This document shows, piece by piece, positions 6,887 through 14,511 of a stretch of 20,467 bases of DNA (the stretch's first letter is position 1; every line of letters starts with the position of its first letter). This DNA comes from Tardiphaga sp. (GTDB lineage: Bacteria; Pseudomonadota; Alphaproteobacteria; Rhizobiales; Xanthobacteraceae). The position numbers and the translations under genes are program-made. The stretch is taken from contig JACMOT010000375.1 in NCBI GenBank assembly GCA_014377915.1, positions 1-20,467 of the forward strand, read 5' to 3'. The notes under the pieces were generated by a model. It worked only from the letters and a program-made list of their open reading frames with translations. It was not told the DNA's origin and did no database searches.

Positions 6887-7876
6887 CTACTTCAGCGGCG
6901 CCACGATGGTCTGGTGCTTCCAGGCCGACACGTCGACCTTCGTCGGCAGCATGCCAGTCTCGACATAGACATCGAGCATCTGCTGGATCGCGGTAAAGTT
7001 CGGCGCCGCCCCGGGATCGCGCGCGAAATCATTATCCCTCAGCAGATAGGTCTCCAGCACCGGGATCGGCGCCTTCATCACCTCGTTGACGACCTTCAGC
7101 GTCTCCTCGCGGTTGGCCAAAGCCTTCTGCATGCCGAGCGTGAGGTCGCGGACATAGAGCTTGGCGAGGTCCGGGCTCTTGTCGATGAAGTCGGCGCGAC
7201 AGGCTTCGAGAATGTGCACGATATTTGGCTGCTGCTGCGACAGCGAGAACAGTTTTCGCGTGCCACCCTTGGCTTCCATGCGCGCGGCGAACGGCTGGTT
7301 CATCACCGCCGAGTCGACGCGGCCGGAACGCAGCGCCTCTTCCGACAGCGCGAAGCCGACCTCAACCAGCTTGACGTCCTTGGCGGCGTCGAGGCCGGCC
7401 TGCTTCAGCAGGATCGCCATCGGGCCATAGATACCGGAGCCCAGCGTGTTGATCGACAGCGTCTTGCCCTTGAGGTCGGCGATGGTCTTGATCGGCGAGT
7501 CGTCCTTGACGGCCCAGTAGACCGAAAAGCTGCCGGGCTTTTCAAAGACATGCTGGGCGACGATGTAGGCTTTCAACCCGCCACTGACGGTGCCCTGGGC
7601 CAGCGCCAGCGGCGACTGCGTCGCGCAGTCCAGCGCGCCGGCGGCCAGCGCCTGGGTCATTGGCGCGGTGCCCTGAAACTGCACCCACTCGATGTTGTAG
7701 GCCTTGCCGATATCGGGGAATTCCTGCGGCCGCTTCATCATCCAGTATTTGGATTCTTCCGCCGGAATGGTCCAGCCGACCTTGATGGTCTGCTGGGCAT
7801 GCACCGCGCTCGCGCCAAGCACCACGCTTAATGCCAGAGTCGCGACAACGCCGCCCTTCGCCAGAATTCGCTTCAT
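6887..7876 (-). CDS. ABC transporter substrate-binding protein (NitT/TauT, SsuA/TauA-like)
   Basis: This is a 329-residue periplasmic binding protein. Residues 1-27 are a signal peptide (MKR, hydrophobic core LALSVVLGASA, cleavage likely after VHA before QQT). The mature protein follows the SsuA/TauA/NrtA layout: IKVGWTIPAEESKYW near the start, QGTAPMTQALAAGALDCA (ligand-site loop), and the IADLKGKTLSINTLGSG segment of the first lobe. Such proteins capture sulfonates, nitrate, taurine, pyrimidine precursors or aromatic acids; the ligand cannot be read from sequence. ATG7876 has AGGGGAT upstream as ribosome binding site. The ATPase and permease genes of the same family lie at 9494-11885 on the same strand, separated by the + strand malonyl-CoA decarboxylase gene, so this gene needs its own promoter. 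Confidence 0.88.
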   Translation of the reverse strand: MKRILAKGGVVATLALSVVLGASAVHAQQTIKVGWTIPAEESKYWMMKRPQEFPDIGKAYNIEWVQFQGTAPMTQALAAGALDCATQSPLALAQGTVSGGLKAYIVAQHVFEKPGSFSVYWAVKDDSPIKTIADLKGKTLSINTLGSGIYGPMAILLKQAGLDAAKDVKLVEVGFALSEEALRSGRVDSAVMNQPFAARMEAKGGTRKLFSLSQQQPNIVHILEACRADFIDKSPDLAKLYVRDLTLGMQKALANREETLKVVNEVMKAPIPVLETYLLRDNDFARDPGAAPNFTAIQQMLDVYVETGMLPTKVDVSAWKHQTIVAPLK

Positions 7877-8034
7877 TGTAAAATCCCCTGTGTCGGGCGC
7901 TACGATGCAAGTCTCTTGCCGGGCGGGCCCGCCTTCACAATTGTTTCATGCTTCAAATGACCGCGCAATATGCCGGGACATGCCCTATATTGCCGATGAC
8001 TGGATGCGGACGGCCAGCCGGGAATTGATTCACC

Positions 8035-9393
8035 ATGACCAACGACTTCTTCTCCGACCTGCTCGCCTCGATTTCCGAGCGCGGTCGCGCCCTGCTGCGC
8101 CTCGGCCCGGCATCGGTCGACGCCGGACAGAATACGTCAGACCTCATCGAGCTGTGCGGCGAATTGTTGTCCGGTCGCGGCGAAGCCTCCGGCAGCGTTA
8201 TCGCGCGCGGCGTGCTCGACCGCTATCACAGCCTCGACGAGGCCGGCCGCCTGACCTTTTTCGAGGCGCTCGCGGAAAAATACGGTCCCGACGCCGACAA
8301 GCTGGACAAGGCCATCGAGGCCTGGCGCGACAAGCCGAGCGGGGACGGCGCCGGCGAACTGCACTTCGCCTCCGAGCCGCAGCGCCAGGAATTGTTTCGA
8401 CGCTTGAACCGCGCGCCTGGTGCCACGCACGAACTGGTGAACATGCGCGCCGATCTGCTCGACCTCAAAAACGGACACAAGGATCTCGCCACCGTCGACC
8501 GCGACATCGCGCATCTCTTGGCTTCCTGGTTCAACAGGGGATTTCTCGTGCTGCGAAAAATAAACTGGTCGACACCCGCCATCATTCTCGAGAAGGTCAT
8601 CAAATACGAGGCCGTGCATGAGATCCACGACTGGAACGATCTGCGCCGCCGCATCGATCCGATCGACCGCCGCTGCTACGCGTTCTTCCATCCCGCGCTG
8701 GTCGACGAACCGCTGATCTTTGTCGAAGTCGCGTTGACCGAAGCGATTCCGGGCGCCATCGCGCCGCTGCTCGCCGAAGACCGTCAGCCGGTGCCGATCG
8801 ACCGTGCCCGCACCGCGGTGTTCTATTCGATCTCGAACTGCCAGCGCGGTCTTGCCGGGATTTCATTCGGCAATTTCCTGATCAAGCAGGTGGTGGAGGA
8901 ACTGCGTCGTGAACTGCCGAAGCTCGACACTTTCGTGACGCTGTCGCCGGTGCCCGGCTTCATGAAGTGGCTAAAGCGCACGCCGGACCTGCCGCTCAGC
9001 GAGGAGGAGCGCCCGCTGCTTGAACTGCTGGATAACCCCGACTGGATCCACGACGCGGCGCAGGCGGCGCAACTGCGCGCGGTGATCGAACCGCTCGCCG
9101 CGCATTATTTCCTTAAAGCCAAGGCGCCGCGCGGCGGTCCTGTTGATTCGGTCGCCCGCTTCCATCTCGGCAATGGCGCCCGGCTGGAGCGCATCGACTG
9201 GCTCGGCGACATCTCGGCCAAGGGCCTGCGCGAATCCGCCGGGCTGATGGTGAACTATCTGTATCGCCTCGACGATATCGAGAAGAACCACGAGGCCTAC
9301 GCCGATCACTACGAGATCGCGGCCTCACCGGCGGTGAAGAAGCAGCTGAAGACCGAAGGCGGCCGCCGCCTGCTCGACATGCGGCTGGGATGA
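8035..9393 (+). CDS. malonyl-CoA decarboxylase
   Basis: This is a 452-residue cytosolic enzyme converting malonyl-CoA to acetyl-CoA and CO2. It has the two-domain layout: an N-terminal helical domain (about 1-180) and a C-terminal GNAT-like catalytic domain. The conserved catalytic stretch runs from FVEVALTEAIPG (229-240) through YSISNCQRGLAGISFGNFLIK (264-284) to LSPVPGFMKWL (303-313) and VARFHLGNGA (373-382). Ser304 and His377 correspond to the human catalytic Ser329 and His423. ATG8035 is used with only a weak upstream purine stretch. It is divergent from the substrate-binding protein and convergent with the permease operon. It may remove malonyl-CoA produced in catabolism or from malonate uptake; no malonyl-CoA synthetase is visible nearby. 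Confidence 0.93.
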   Translation: MTNDFFSDLLASISERGRALLRLGPASVDAGQNTSDLIELCGELLSGRGEASGSVIARGVLDRYHSLDEAGRLTFFEALAEKYGPDADKLDKAIEAWRDKPSGDGAGELHFASEPQRQELFRRLNRAPGATHELVNMRADLLDLKNGHKDLATVDRDIAHLLASWFNRGFLVLRKINWSTPAIILEKVIKYEAVHEIHDWNDLRRRIDPIDRRCYAFFHPALVDEPLIFVEVALTEAIPGAIAPLLAEDRQPVPIDRARTAVFYSISNCQRGLAGISFGNFLIKQVVEELRRELPKLDTFVTLSPVPGFMKWLKRTPDLPLSEEERPLLELLDNPDWIHDAAQAAQLRAVIEPLAAHYFLKAKAPRGGPVDSVARFHLGNGARLERIDWLGDISAKGLRESAGLMVNYLYRLDDIEKNHEAYADHYEIAASPAVKKQLKTEGGRRLLDMRLG

Positions 9394-9397
9394 AGCC

Positions 9398-9486
9398 GTA
9401 GGGTGGGCAAAGGCGCTCTTGCGCCGTGCCCACCATCAATCCGCCCGTCGTCGGCCGGTGGGCACGCTACGCTTTGCCCACCCTAC
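9398..9486. repeat. long hairpin repeat, GTAGGRTGGG family, copy 2
   Basis: The outer arms GTAGGGTGGGCAAAG (9398-9412) and CTTTGCCCACCCTAC (9472-9486) are perfect 15-bp inverted repeats. Inner arms GTGCCCACC (9426-9434) and GGTGGGCAC (9457-9465) add a second perfect 9-bp stem. It shares the GTAGGRTGGG ends with the element at 2253-2325. It occupies nearly all of the 100-bp gap between convergent genes and could end transcription from both sides. Confidence 0.85.
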
Positions 9487-9493
9487 GACGGAG

Positions 9494-10255
9494 CTACACT
9501 TCCGGAAATCCGCGCAGCAAATAGGTCCGCAACCCGTGCAGCAGGCTGTTCAGGAGCAGCCCGAGCATCGAAATCGTGATCAGCGGCACGAACATATCGA
9601 CGGTCTGGAAGGTGCGCGCGGCCTGCACCAGCATGTGGCCAAGACCGTCGGTCGAGGTGATCATCTCCGCCAGGAACACCACGATGCAGGAGATCACCAG
9701 GCCGATGCGGCAGCCGGTCAGGATCGAGGGCATCGCCGCCGGCAGCACCACCTTGAACAGGATCTGCGCCCGCGGCGTGCCGGCAGCCATCGCCGACCAG
9801 ATCAGCTTCTGCTCGACCATCGAGGCGCCGTAATAGGTCGAGAGCAGGATCGGAAACAGCGCGTCGGCGGCGACCAGCGTGATCTTCGAGGCATGATCGA
9901 AACCGAGGATCAGCAGCAGCGCCGGATACAACGCCACCTTTGGAATGGGCGCCAGCACCCGCACCAGCGGCTTCACCACCGCGTTGATCGCCGGGCTGAC
10001 CGCCGCGGCCAGGCCGATGGTGACACCGAGCCCCACCGCGATGCCGAAGCCCGCGAACAGCCGCACCAAAGTGGCGGCGATCTCGTGCAGGAAATCGCTG
10101 GTGAACAGTTGTTGGCCCAATCGCGAGAATACCGCGCCGGGCGGCGGCAGCAGTGTGACGGGCGCGTAGCCGAAACTGATCAAGCCCTGCCACAGCGCGA
10201 TGAACAGCGCGATCGGGGTGATGCCGAGCAGGACCTTGTGCAGGGCGGGGTTCAT
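9494..10255 (-). CDS. ABC transporter permease (NitT/TauT family), second permease
   Basis: This is a 253-residue inner-membrane protein of the SsuC/TauC type. Hydrophobic segments are visible near residues 8-30, 64-92 (IAATLVRLFAGFGIAVGLGV), 108-130, 180-200 (GCRIGLVISCIVVFLAEMI) and 222-240. The cytoplasmic EAA-type loop that contacts the ATPase reads AAGTPRAQILFKVVLPAAMP. The reading frame stays open further upstream, but ATG10255 forms ATGA with the stop of the preceding permease gene (TGA at 10254-10252), which fixes the start and indicates translational coupling. It is the last gene of the ATPase-permease-permease operon. Paired with the first permease it probably forms a heterodimeric channel. 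Confidence 0.88.
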   Translation of the reverse strand: MNPALHKVLLGITPIALFIALWQGLISFGYAPVTLLPPPGAVFSRLGQQLFTSDFLHEIAATLVRLFAGFGIAVGLGVTIGLAAAVSPAINAVVKPLVRVLAPIPKVALYPALLLILGFDHASKITLVAADALFPILLSTYYGASMVEQKLIWSAMAAGTPRAQILFKVVLPAAMPSILTGCRIGLVISCIVVFLAEMITSTDGLGHMLVQAARTFQTVDMFVPLITISMLGLLLNSLLHGLRTYLLRGFPEV

Positions 10256-11037
10256 GAGAAGCTCAGCGGAATGTCGTGCTGCGGTTTTGACCAGCGCACC
10301 AGCGAGCCACGCAGTCTCTCGAACGCCGCATCGAACAGGATGCCCATCGCCCCGATGATGATGATCATCGCGAACACGGTGTCGTACTGCGCCATGTCCA
10401 GCGCGTTGAACAGGATGTTGCCGGCGCCGGACTGCCGCGCGACCATCTCCGAGGTCACCATGGTGAACAACGCCAGCACCAGCCCGGTGCGGCAGCCGGT
10501 GAGAATTTCCGGCAGTGCCGCCGGCAGCACGATGCGCCACATCCGCCGCGGTGCCGACATGCCCATCGCCGCGGCCGACCACAGCATCTTCTCTTCCACC
10601 GCCTTGCCGCCCTGGAACGAGTGATAGATGATCGGCAGGCTGACGCCGAGAAAGATCACCAGCGTCTTGGAGAGATCGCCGACGCCGAGCCACAGCATGA
10701 TGATCGGCATCAAGGCCGCCTTCGGCACCGGATAGATGATCATCAGCAGCGGATTGAAGAACGAGGCGACGCTCTTCAGCCGGCCCATCAGCAGGCCGAG
10801 CGGAATCGCGAACAGCACCGCGAGGCTGAGCCCGACCACCATGCGGCGGATCGAGGCGCCGATATTGATCAGCGATTCCTTGTCACCGAGGATCGAGGGT
10901 ACCGCGCGGATCGCTTCCCACGCGGTTGGAAAGCTTTCGGTCCGCAGCTCCAGCGAGGCCAGCTGCCAGGCGCACAGCAGCCCGATGCAAGCAAGCAGCG
11001 GCGCCGATTTTTCCAGCAACGCGCTTGGCGACATCAT
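10252..11037 (-). CDS. ABC transporter permease (NitT/TauT family), first permease
   Basis: This is a 261-residue membrane protein of the SsuC/TauC class. Hydrophobic helices are visible near the N-terminus (LLACIGLLCAWQLASL) and at VVGLSLAVLFAIPLGLLMG, LVIFLGVSLPIIYH and VFAMIIIIGAMGILF. The EAA-type coupling loop is MGMSAPRRMWRIVLPAALPE. Two ATG codons stand in tandem at 11037 and 11034; ATG11037 gives a 4-nt ATGA overlap with the ATPase stop codon and is preferred. It is similar in plan to the downstream permease but clearly diverged, so they are not a recent duplication. The transported substrate is unknown. Confidence 0.88.
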   Translation of the reverse strand: MMSPSALLEKSAPLLACIGLLCAWQLASLELRTESFPTAWEAIRAVPSILGDKESLINIGASIRRMVVGLSLAVLFAIPLGLLMGRLKSVASFFNPLLMIIYPVPKAALMPIIMLWLGVGDLSKTLVIFLGVSLPIIYHSFQGGKAVEEKMLWSAAAMGMSAPRRMWRIVLPAALPEILTGCRTGLVLALFTMVTSEMVARQSGAGNILFNALDMAQYDTVFAMIIIIGAMGILFDAAFERLRGSLVRWSKPQHDIPLSFS

Positions 11038-11885
11038 TCGTGGATTCCGTCTTCGCCGGTGTCGTCGATCATCTTCTCGATATCGACGACATATTTCTGG
11101 TAACGCGGATCGAGCAGCAGTTCGGCGCGCTTGCGCGGACGCGGCAAGTCGATATCGACCACCACCTTGATGCTGCCCGGCGAGCGCGTCATCACCACGA
11201 CCTTGTCGGACAGGAACACCGCCTCCTCGACCGAATGGGTGACGAACAATACCGTCTTGCGGTCGCGCTCCCAGATGGTGAGCAGATCGTTCTGCAGCCG
11301 GGTGCGGGTGTGCGCATCCAGCGCGCCGAACGGCTCGTCCATCAATAGAACGGCGGGATTGTAGGCCAGCGTGCGCGCGATCGCGACGCGCTGCTTCATG
11401 CCGCCGGACAGTTCTTTCGGATAGAAGTTTTCGTAGCCCTTGAGGCCGACCATCTCCAGCAGCTTGCGGCTCTTCGCCTCGGCCTCGGCCTTCTTCACGC
11501 CCTGCTGGCGCAGCCCGTACATCACATTGCCGAGCACGTTCTTCCACGGGAACAGCGCGAATTCCTGGAATACCGGGCCGCGATCGGGGCCCGGGCCGGT
11601 AATGACCTTGCCCTTGACCCTTGCTTCACCGTCGCTCGGCTGCACGAAGCCGCCGACGATGTAGAGCAGCGTGGATTTGCCGCAACCGGAGGGGCCGAGG
11701 ATCGAGACAAAGGCGCCGTCGTCGATGGTGAGGTTGATGTCCGACAGCGCCAGATGGCTTTGCCGACCGGAGGTCTGAAAGCGCTGCGAGACGTGATCGA
11801 TCTCGATCATCGCCGACGCCGGCTTGAGGCCAGGCAACGGCTCCGGACCGGTTGAAGCCTCCGAACGCAGCGACACCACCTTCAT
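11034..11885 (-). CDS. ABC transporter ATP-binding protein (NitT/TauT, SsuB/TauB-like)
   Basis: This is a 283-residue ATPase that powers import. All motifs are intact: Walker A GPSGCGKST (64-72), Q-loop Gln107 (VFQEFALFPWKNV), signature LSGGMKQR (159-166), Walker B VLLMDEPFGALD (179-190) and H-loop His217 (VTHSVEEA). An N-terminal extension of about 25 residues precedes the usual start; an internal ATG at codon 26 (about 11810) is an alternative. ATG11885 is preceded by GAGG at proper spacing and is kept. It is the first gene of a three-gene operon with ATGA overlaps; its upstream region holds a palindrome at 11970-11985. The likely partner is the binding protein at 6887-7876. Confidence 0.92.
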   Translation of the reverse strand: MKVVSLRSEASTGPEPLPGLKPASAMIEIDHVSQRFQTSGRQSHLALSDINLTIDDGAFVSILGPSGCGKSTLLYIVGGFVQPSDGEARVKGKVITGPGPDRGPVFQEFALFPWKNVLGNVMYGLRQQGVKKAEAEAKSRKLLEMVGLKGYENFYPKELSGGMKQRVAIARTLAYNPAVLLMDEPFGALDAHTRTRLQNDLLTIWERDRKTVLFVTHSVEEAVFLSDKVVVMTRSPGSIKVVVDIDLPRPRKRAELLLDPRYQKYVVDIEKMIDDTGEDGIHE

Positions 11886-11969
11886 TCCCGGTCCTCATTG
11901 GCCATGAACGCATTGCAACAAGGAGGATTCGACCGATCCATCCTGCCGCTGTTCGAGCGTAGCGTGAAA

Positions 11970-11985
11970 CTTAAATTACTTTAAG
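11970..11985. promoter_or_regulatory. inverted repeat CTTAAAttacTTTAAG upstream of ABC operon
   Basis: Perfect 6-bp arms flank a 4-nt spacer, in an AT-rich patch 85 nt upstream of the ATPase start. A wider weak symmetry TAAATT (11972-11977) / AATTTA (11991-11996) overlaps it. The position suits an operator or activator site for the transporter operon. The regulator is unknown. Confidence 0.4.
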
Positions 11986-12033
11986 CTTCAAATTTATGCG
12001 GACAACGCCTTTTTGCTAGTCACGGCTTTCACT

Positions 12034-12151
12034 GTCGTTCCGGGGCGGGAGCGCGCCAGCGCGAGCGAACCCGGAACCTCGACATGTTCAGCGTCCCATC
12101 TCGGGATTCCGGGCTCGGTCGCAGCTGGCGCTGCTCCCGCCCCGGAATGAC
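12034..12151. repeat. palindromic intergenic repeat, GTCATTCCGGGGC family, copy 1
   Basis: The terminal arms GTCGTTCCGGGGCGGGAGC (12034-12052) and GCTCCCGCCCCGGAATGAC (12133-12151) match at 18 of 19 positions. The inside carries an inner inverted pair of the GAACCCGGAA / ATTCCGGG type. Relatives are at 14388-14501 and 15110-15230. It lies between the ABC operon's promoter region and the end of the DUF3297 gene. Confidence 0.85.
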
Positions 12152-12154
12152 AGT

Positions 12155-12415
12155 TTAAACCTCGTCGCGGAAATAGGCTTCGACCGGACCGGTCAGCTTG
12201 ATCATCAGCGGATTGCCGAAGCGATCCTTGGCGGTACCCGCCGGCACCTTCACCCAGCTCTCGCTGACGCAATATTCCTCGACATTGGTGCGCTCGACGC
12301 CCTTGAAGCGGATGCCGACGTCGCGCTGCAGCACATCGGCATTGTAGAACGGGCTTCGCGGATCGGTGGACAGCCGATCGGGCAATGGGGTGATCGCGTC
12401 ATTGGTATCGGTCAT
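12155..12415 (-). CDS. DUF3297 family protein
   Basis: This is an 86-residue soluble small protein with no signal peptide or membrane segment. It matches my recollection of the DUF3297 family: LPDRLSTDPRSPFYNADVLQ at the start, GIRFKGVERTNVEEYCVSE in the middle and LTGPVEAYF near the end. Function is unknown for the family. The start ATG (12415-12413) overlaps the glutathione peroxidase stop by ATGA, so it is translationally coupled as the last gene of an amidase-peroxidase-DUF3297 operon. One cysteine (Cys49) lies in the conserved EEYCVSE segment. Confidence 0.82.
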   Translation of the reverse strand: MTDTNDAITPLPDRLSTDPRSPFYNADVLQRDVGIRFKGVERTNVEEYCVSESWVKVPAGTAKDRFGNPLMIKLTGPVEAYFRDEV

Positions 12416-12888
12416 AGCAGCGCCTCGATTTCTTCTTTTAGCGATTCAGGTTTGGTGGTCGGCGCGTACCGCGCCACGACCCGACCGGCACGGTCGACCA
12501 GGAATTTGGTGAAATTCCATTTGATCGCCGAGCCGAGCAATCCCGACTTTTCAGATTTCAGGAAATTATACAATGGATGGGCATGGTTTCCATTGACGTC
12601 GATCTTCTCGAACATCGGGAAACTGACCTCGTAATGCGTCTCGCAGAAGGTCTCGATCTGGCTGGAATCGCCCGGCTCCTGGCCACCAAACTGGTTACAT
12701 GGGAAGCCCAGCACCGCGAAGCCACGTGGCGCATAGGCCTCGTGGAGCTGCTGCAGGCCCTTGTATTGCGGCGTGAACCCGCAGGCGCTGGCGGTATTGA
12801 CGATCAGCAGCGCCTTGCCCTCGAATTGCCGGAGCGACACGTCATCGCCCGCCAGCGTTCTGGCCGAGAAGTCATAGATGTTGGCCAT
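12412..12888 (-). CDS. glutathione peroxidase (Cys type)
   Basis: This is a 158-residue thiol peroxidase that reduces hydrogen peroxide and organic hydroperoxides using glutathione or, more often in bacterial Cys-type enzymes, thioredoxin. The peroxidatic Cys36 is in NTASACGFTPQY, where animal enzymes have selenocysteine. Gln70 in GFPCNQFGGQEPG and the Trp of IKWNFTKFLVD complete the usual active-site set. A second Cys in FPCNQF is the family's conserved one. No signal peptide is seen, so it is cytosolic. The start is ATG12888, as expected for MANIYDFSA; the gene begins 20 bp after the amidase stop and overlaps DUF3297 by 4 nt. The operon link with an amidase is not obviously functional. Confidence 0.93.
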   Translation of the reverse strand: MANIYDFSARTLAGDDVSLRQFEGKALLIVNTASACGFTPQYKGLQQLHEAYAPRGFAVLGFPCNQFGGQEPGDSSQIETFCETHYEVSFPMFEKIDVNGNHAHPLYNFLKSEKSGLLGSAIKWNFTKFLVDRAGRVVARYAPTTKPESLKEEIEALL

Positions 12889-12908
12889 GTCCTTTACCTT
12901 CGTTGCGA

Positions 12909-14312
12909 TCAGGCGGTGACAGGATCGATCGGCGACACCGGCGTACCGCCGGCCTCGATGGCTTCGCCCGCCAGCAAACAGAGGTCCTCGCGGTAGCGGC
13001 CGGCGACGATCTGCACCCCGGTTGGCGTGCGTCCGACCAGGCCGGTAGACACCACCAGCGCCGGCAGGCCCATGAAGGGAATACCGATCTGCGGCAGCTG
13101 CGCCCGCCACACCCGCTCGAAGGATTCAGCGTCCTTGAGGTCGAGGTTGTCGGCAAACGGCAACTCGCCGGATACCGGCATCAGCACCACCGCGTAGTCC
13201 TGCAGGAACATCTGCCAGTCGCGCACGAAGCTCGAGCGCCGCACCAGGGCCCGCGACAGGCCGCCATTTTCAAAGCCTTCGAGGCGGGGCTGGATGCCGC
13301 GCAGACAGGCCAGCGCCCCGGGATCCCCCTCCCGCTCGGCAGCGTCCATCATTCCCTGGAAACCATCGCCGAACCAGATCTGGGTCTGCAACTCCGCCGC
13401 CTCGCGCAACGGCGGCGTGTTGTCGACCTCCTCGACGGTCCATCCGGCCGCCCGCAGCCGCCGGCCCGCATCGCGTACCGCGGCTTCGACGTCGTCGGTG
13501 ATTTCAAGCCCGTCCGGCCGCAGGCAGATCGCCGCGCGCTTCGGCATCGACGGGCCTTCCAGCGGCGCCGGCACCCACCACGGGTCGCGCATGTCGGGCT
13601 GCGACATCACGGCGAGGCCGAGCCGGATATCGCCGATGGTCCGCGCCAGCGGACCGGACATCGCGGTGATCTGCCCGGAAATGATGCGCCCCGGCAGGGC
13701 GGCATTATAAGCGGCAATGCGGCCGAGTGTGGGGCGCAGGCCATGCACACCGCAGGCATAGGCCGGGTAGCGGATCGAGCCGGCAATGTCGGTGCCGTGC
13801 GCAATATGGCCGATGCCGGCCGCCACCGACGCCGCGGCACCTCCGGACGAGCCGCCCGGCGTCAGCGCCGGATCACGCGGGTTCTTGGTGTCGCCATAGA
13901 GCAAATTGGTGGTGAACCAGCGATAGGAAAAGGCCGGGCAATTGGTGCGGCCGAGGATCACCGCGCCGGCCTTGCGCAGATTGTCGATCACCGGACTGTT
14001 GCTGGTCGGCAGGACGCCGCTCTGAATCTGAACGCCGTTGGTGGTGGCGTAGCCGGCATAGTCGATATTGACCTTGACGGTGACAGGCACGCCGCCGAGC
14101 GGCCCGATTTCATCGCCGCGCGCCAGCGCCGCGTCGATCGCCTCGGCCTGCGCCAGCACGTCATCGGGGCGGTGCTCGACCACGGCGTTGATGACCGGGT
14201 TGACCGCGTCGAGCCGCGCCAGACCGGCGAGCGCCGCTTCCTTCGCCGACACCTTGCGGGCTCGAATCAACGCGGCCAGGTCAACGGCCGACAAACGCCA
14301 GAGATCGTTCAT
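12909..14312 (-). CDS. amidase (amidase signature family)
   Basis: This is a 467-residue amidase signature enzyme hydrolysing a C-N amide bond. The Ser-cisSer-Lys triad is visible: Lys80 in GVPVTVKVNID, the glycine/serine loop GGSSGGAAAS (Ser155/Ser156), and nucleophile Ser179 in GTDIAGSIRYPA. The last motif is usually GTDIGGS; the Gly-to-Ala change is mild. GatA is unlikely because no gatB or gatC is nearby and the C-terminal half (PDGLEITDDVEAAVRDA onward) resembles stand-alone amidases. No signal peptide is seen. It is the first gene of the operon leading into glutathione peroxidase. The substrate is unknown. Confidence 0.9.
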   Translation of the reverse strand: MNDLWRLSAVDLAALIRARKVSAKEAALAGLARLDAVNPVINAVVEHRPDDVLAQAEAIDAALARGDEIGPLGGVPVTVKVNIDYAGYATTNGVQIQSGVLPTSNSPVIDNLRKAGAVILGRTNCPAFSYRWFTTNLLYGDTKNPRDPALTPGGSSGGAAASVAAGIGHIAHGTDIAGSIRYPAYACGVHGLRPTLGRIAAYNAALPGRIISGQITAMSGPLARTIGDIRLGLAVMSQPDMRDPWWVPAPLEGPSMPKRAAICLRPDGLEITDDVEAAVRDAGRRLRAAGWTVEEVDNTPPLREAAELQTQIWFGDGFQGMMDAAEREGDPGALACLRGIQPRLEGFENGGLSRALVRRSSFVRDWQMFLQDYAVVLMPVSGELPFADNLDLKDAESFERVWRAQLPQIGIPFMGLPALVVSTGLVGRTPTGVQIVAGRYREDLCLLAGEAIEAGGTPVSPIDPVTA

Positions 14313-14387
14313 GCATCACTCCATGGGTGGCGCTTGTTATCGCAGCCGGAGCCATTGGCCAATGGGGGAGCGTTTCGCCGCAGACTT

Positions 14388-14501
14388 GTCATTCCGGGGC
14401 GCGACAGCGCAGCTCGAGCGAACCCGGAATCTGGAAATGGGATGAACATGTCAGGATTCCGGGTTCGCGCCCGGCTGCCGCCGCCCACGCCCCGGGATGA
14501 C
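14388..14501. repeat. palindromic intergenic repeat, GTCATTCCGGGGC family, copy 2
   Basis: The ends GTCATTCCGGGGC (14388-14400) and GCCCCGGGATGAC (14489-14501) are complementary at 12 of 13 positions. The inner pair GAACCCGGAATC / GATTCCGGGTTC is perfect. It lies between the 5' end of the amidase gene and the 3' end of the cytochrome gene, so it sits close to where the amidase operon promoter should be. Confidence 0.85.
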
Positions 14502-14511
14502 AGACACACGC

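Noticed and set aside
6740..7831. Open frame of 363 codons on the + strand opposite the binding protein
   Set aside because: It begins in a repeat element and lacks any family resemblance; the - strand protein has a signal peptide and SsuA/TauA motifs.
9419..10624. Open frame of 401 codons on the + strand opposite the permeases
   Set aside because: Gln/His/Arg-rich composition and no motif; the - strand permeases have EAA loops, membrane helices and ATGA coupling.
7950..11993. Shared 9-mer GCTTCAAAT in both transporter upstream regions as a common operator
   Set aside because: A single 9-base match between two short regions is within chance expectation and it is not palindromic; kept only as a remark.
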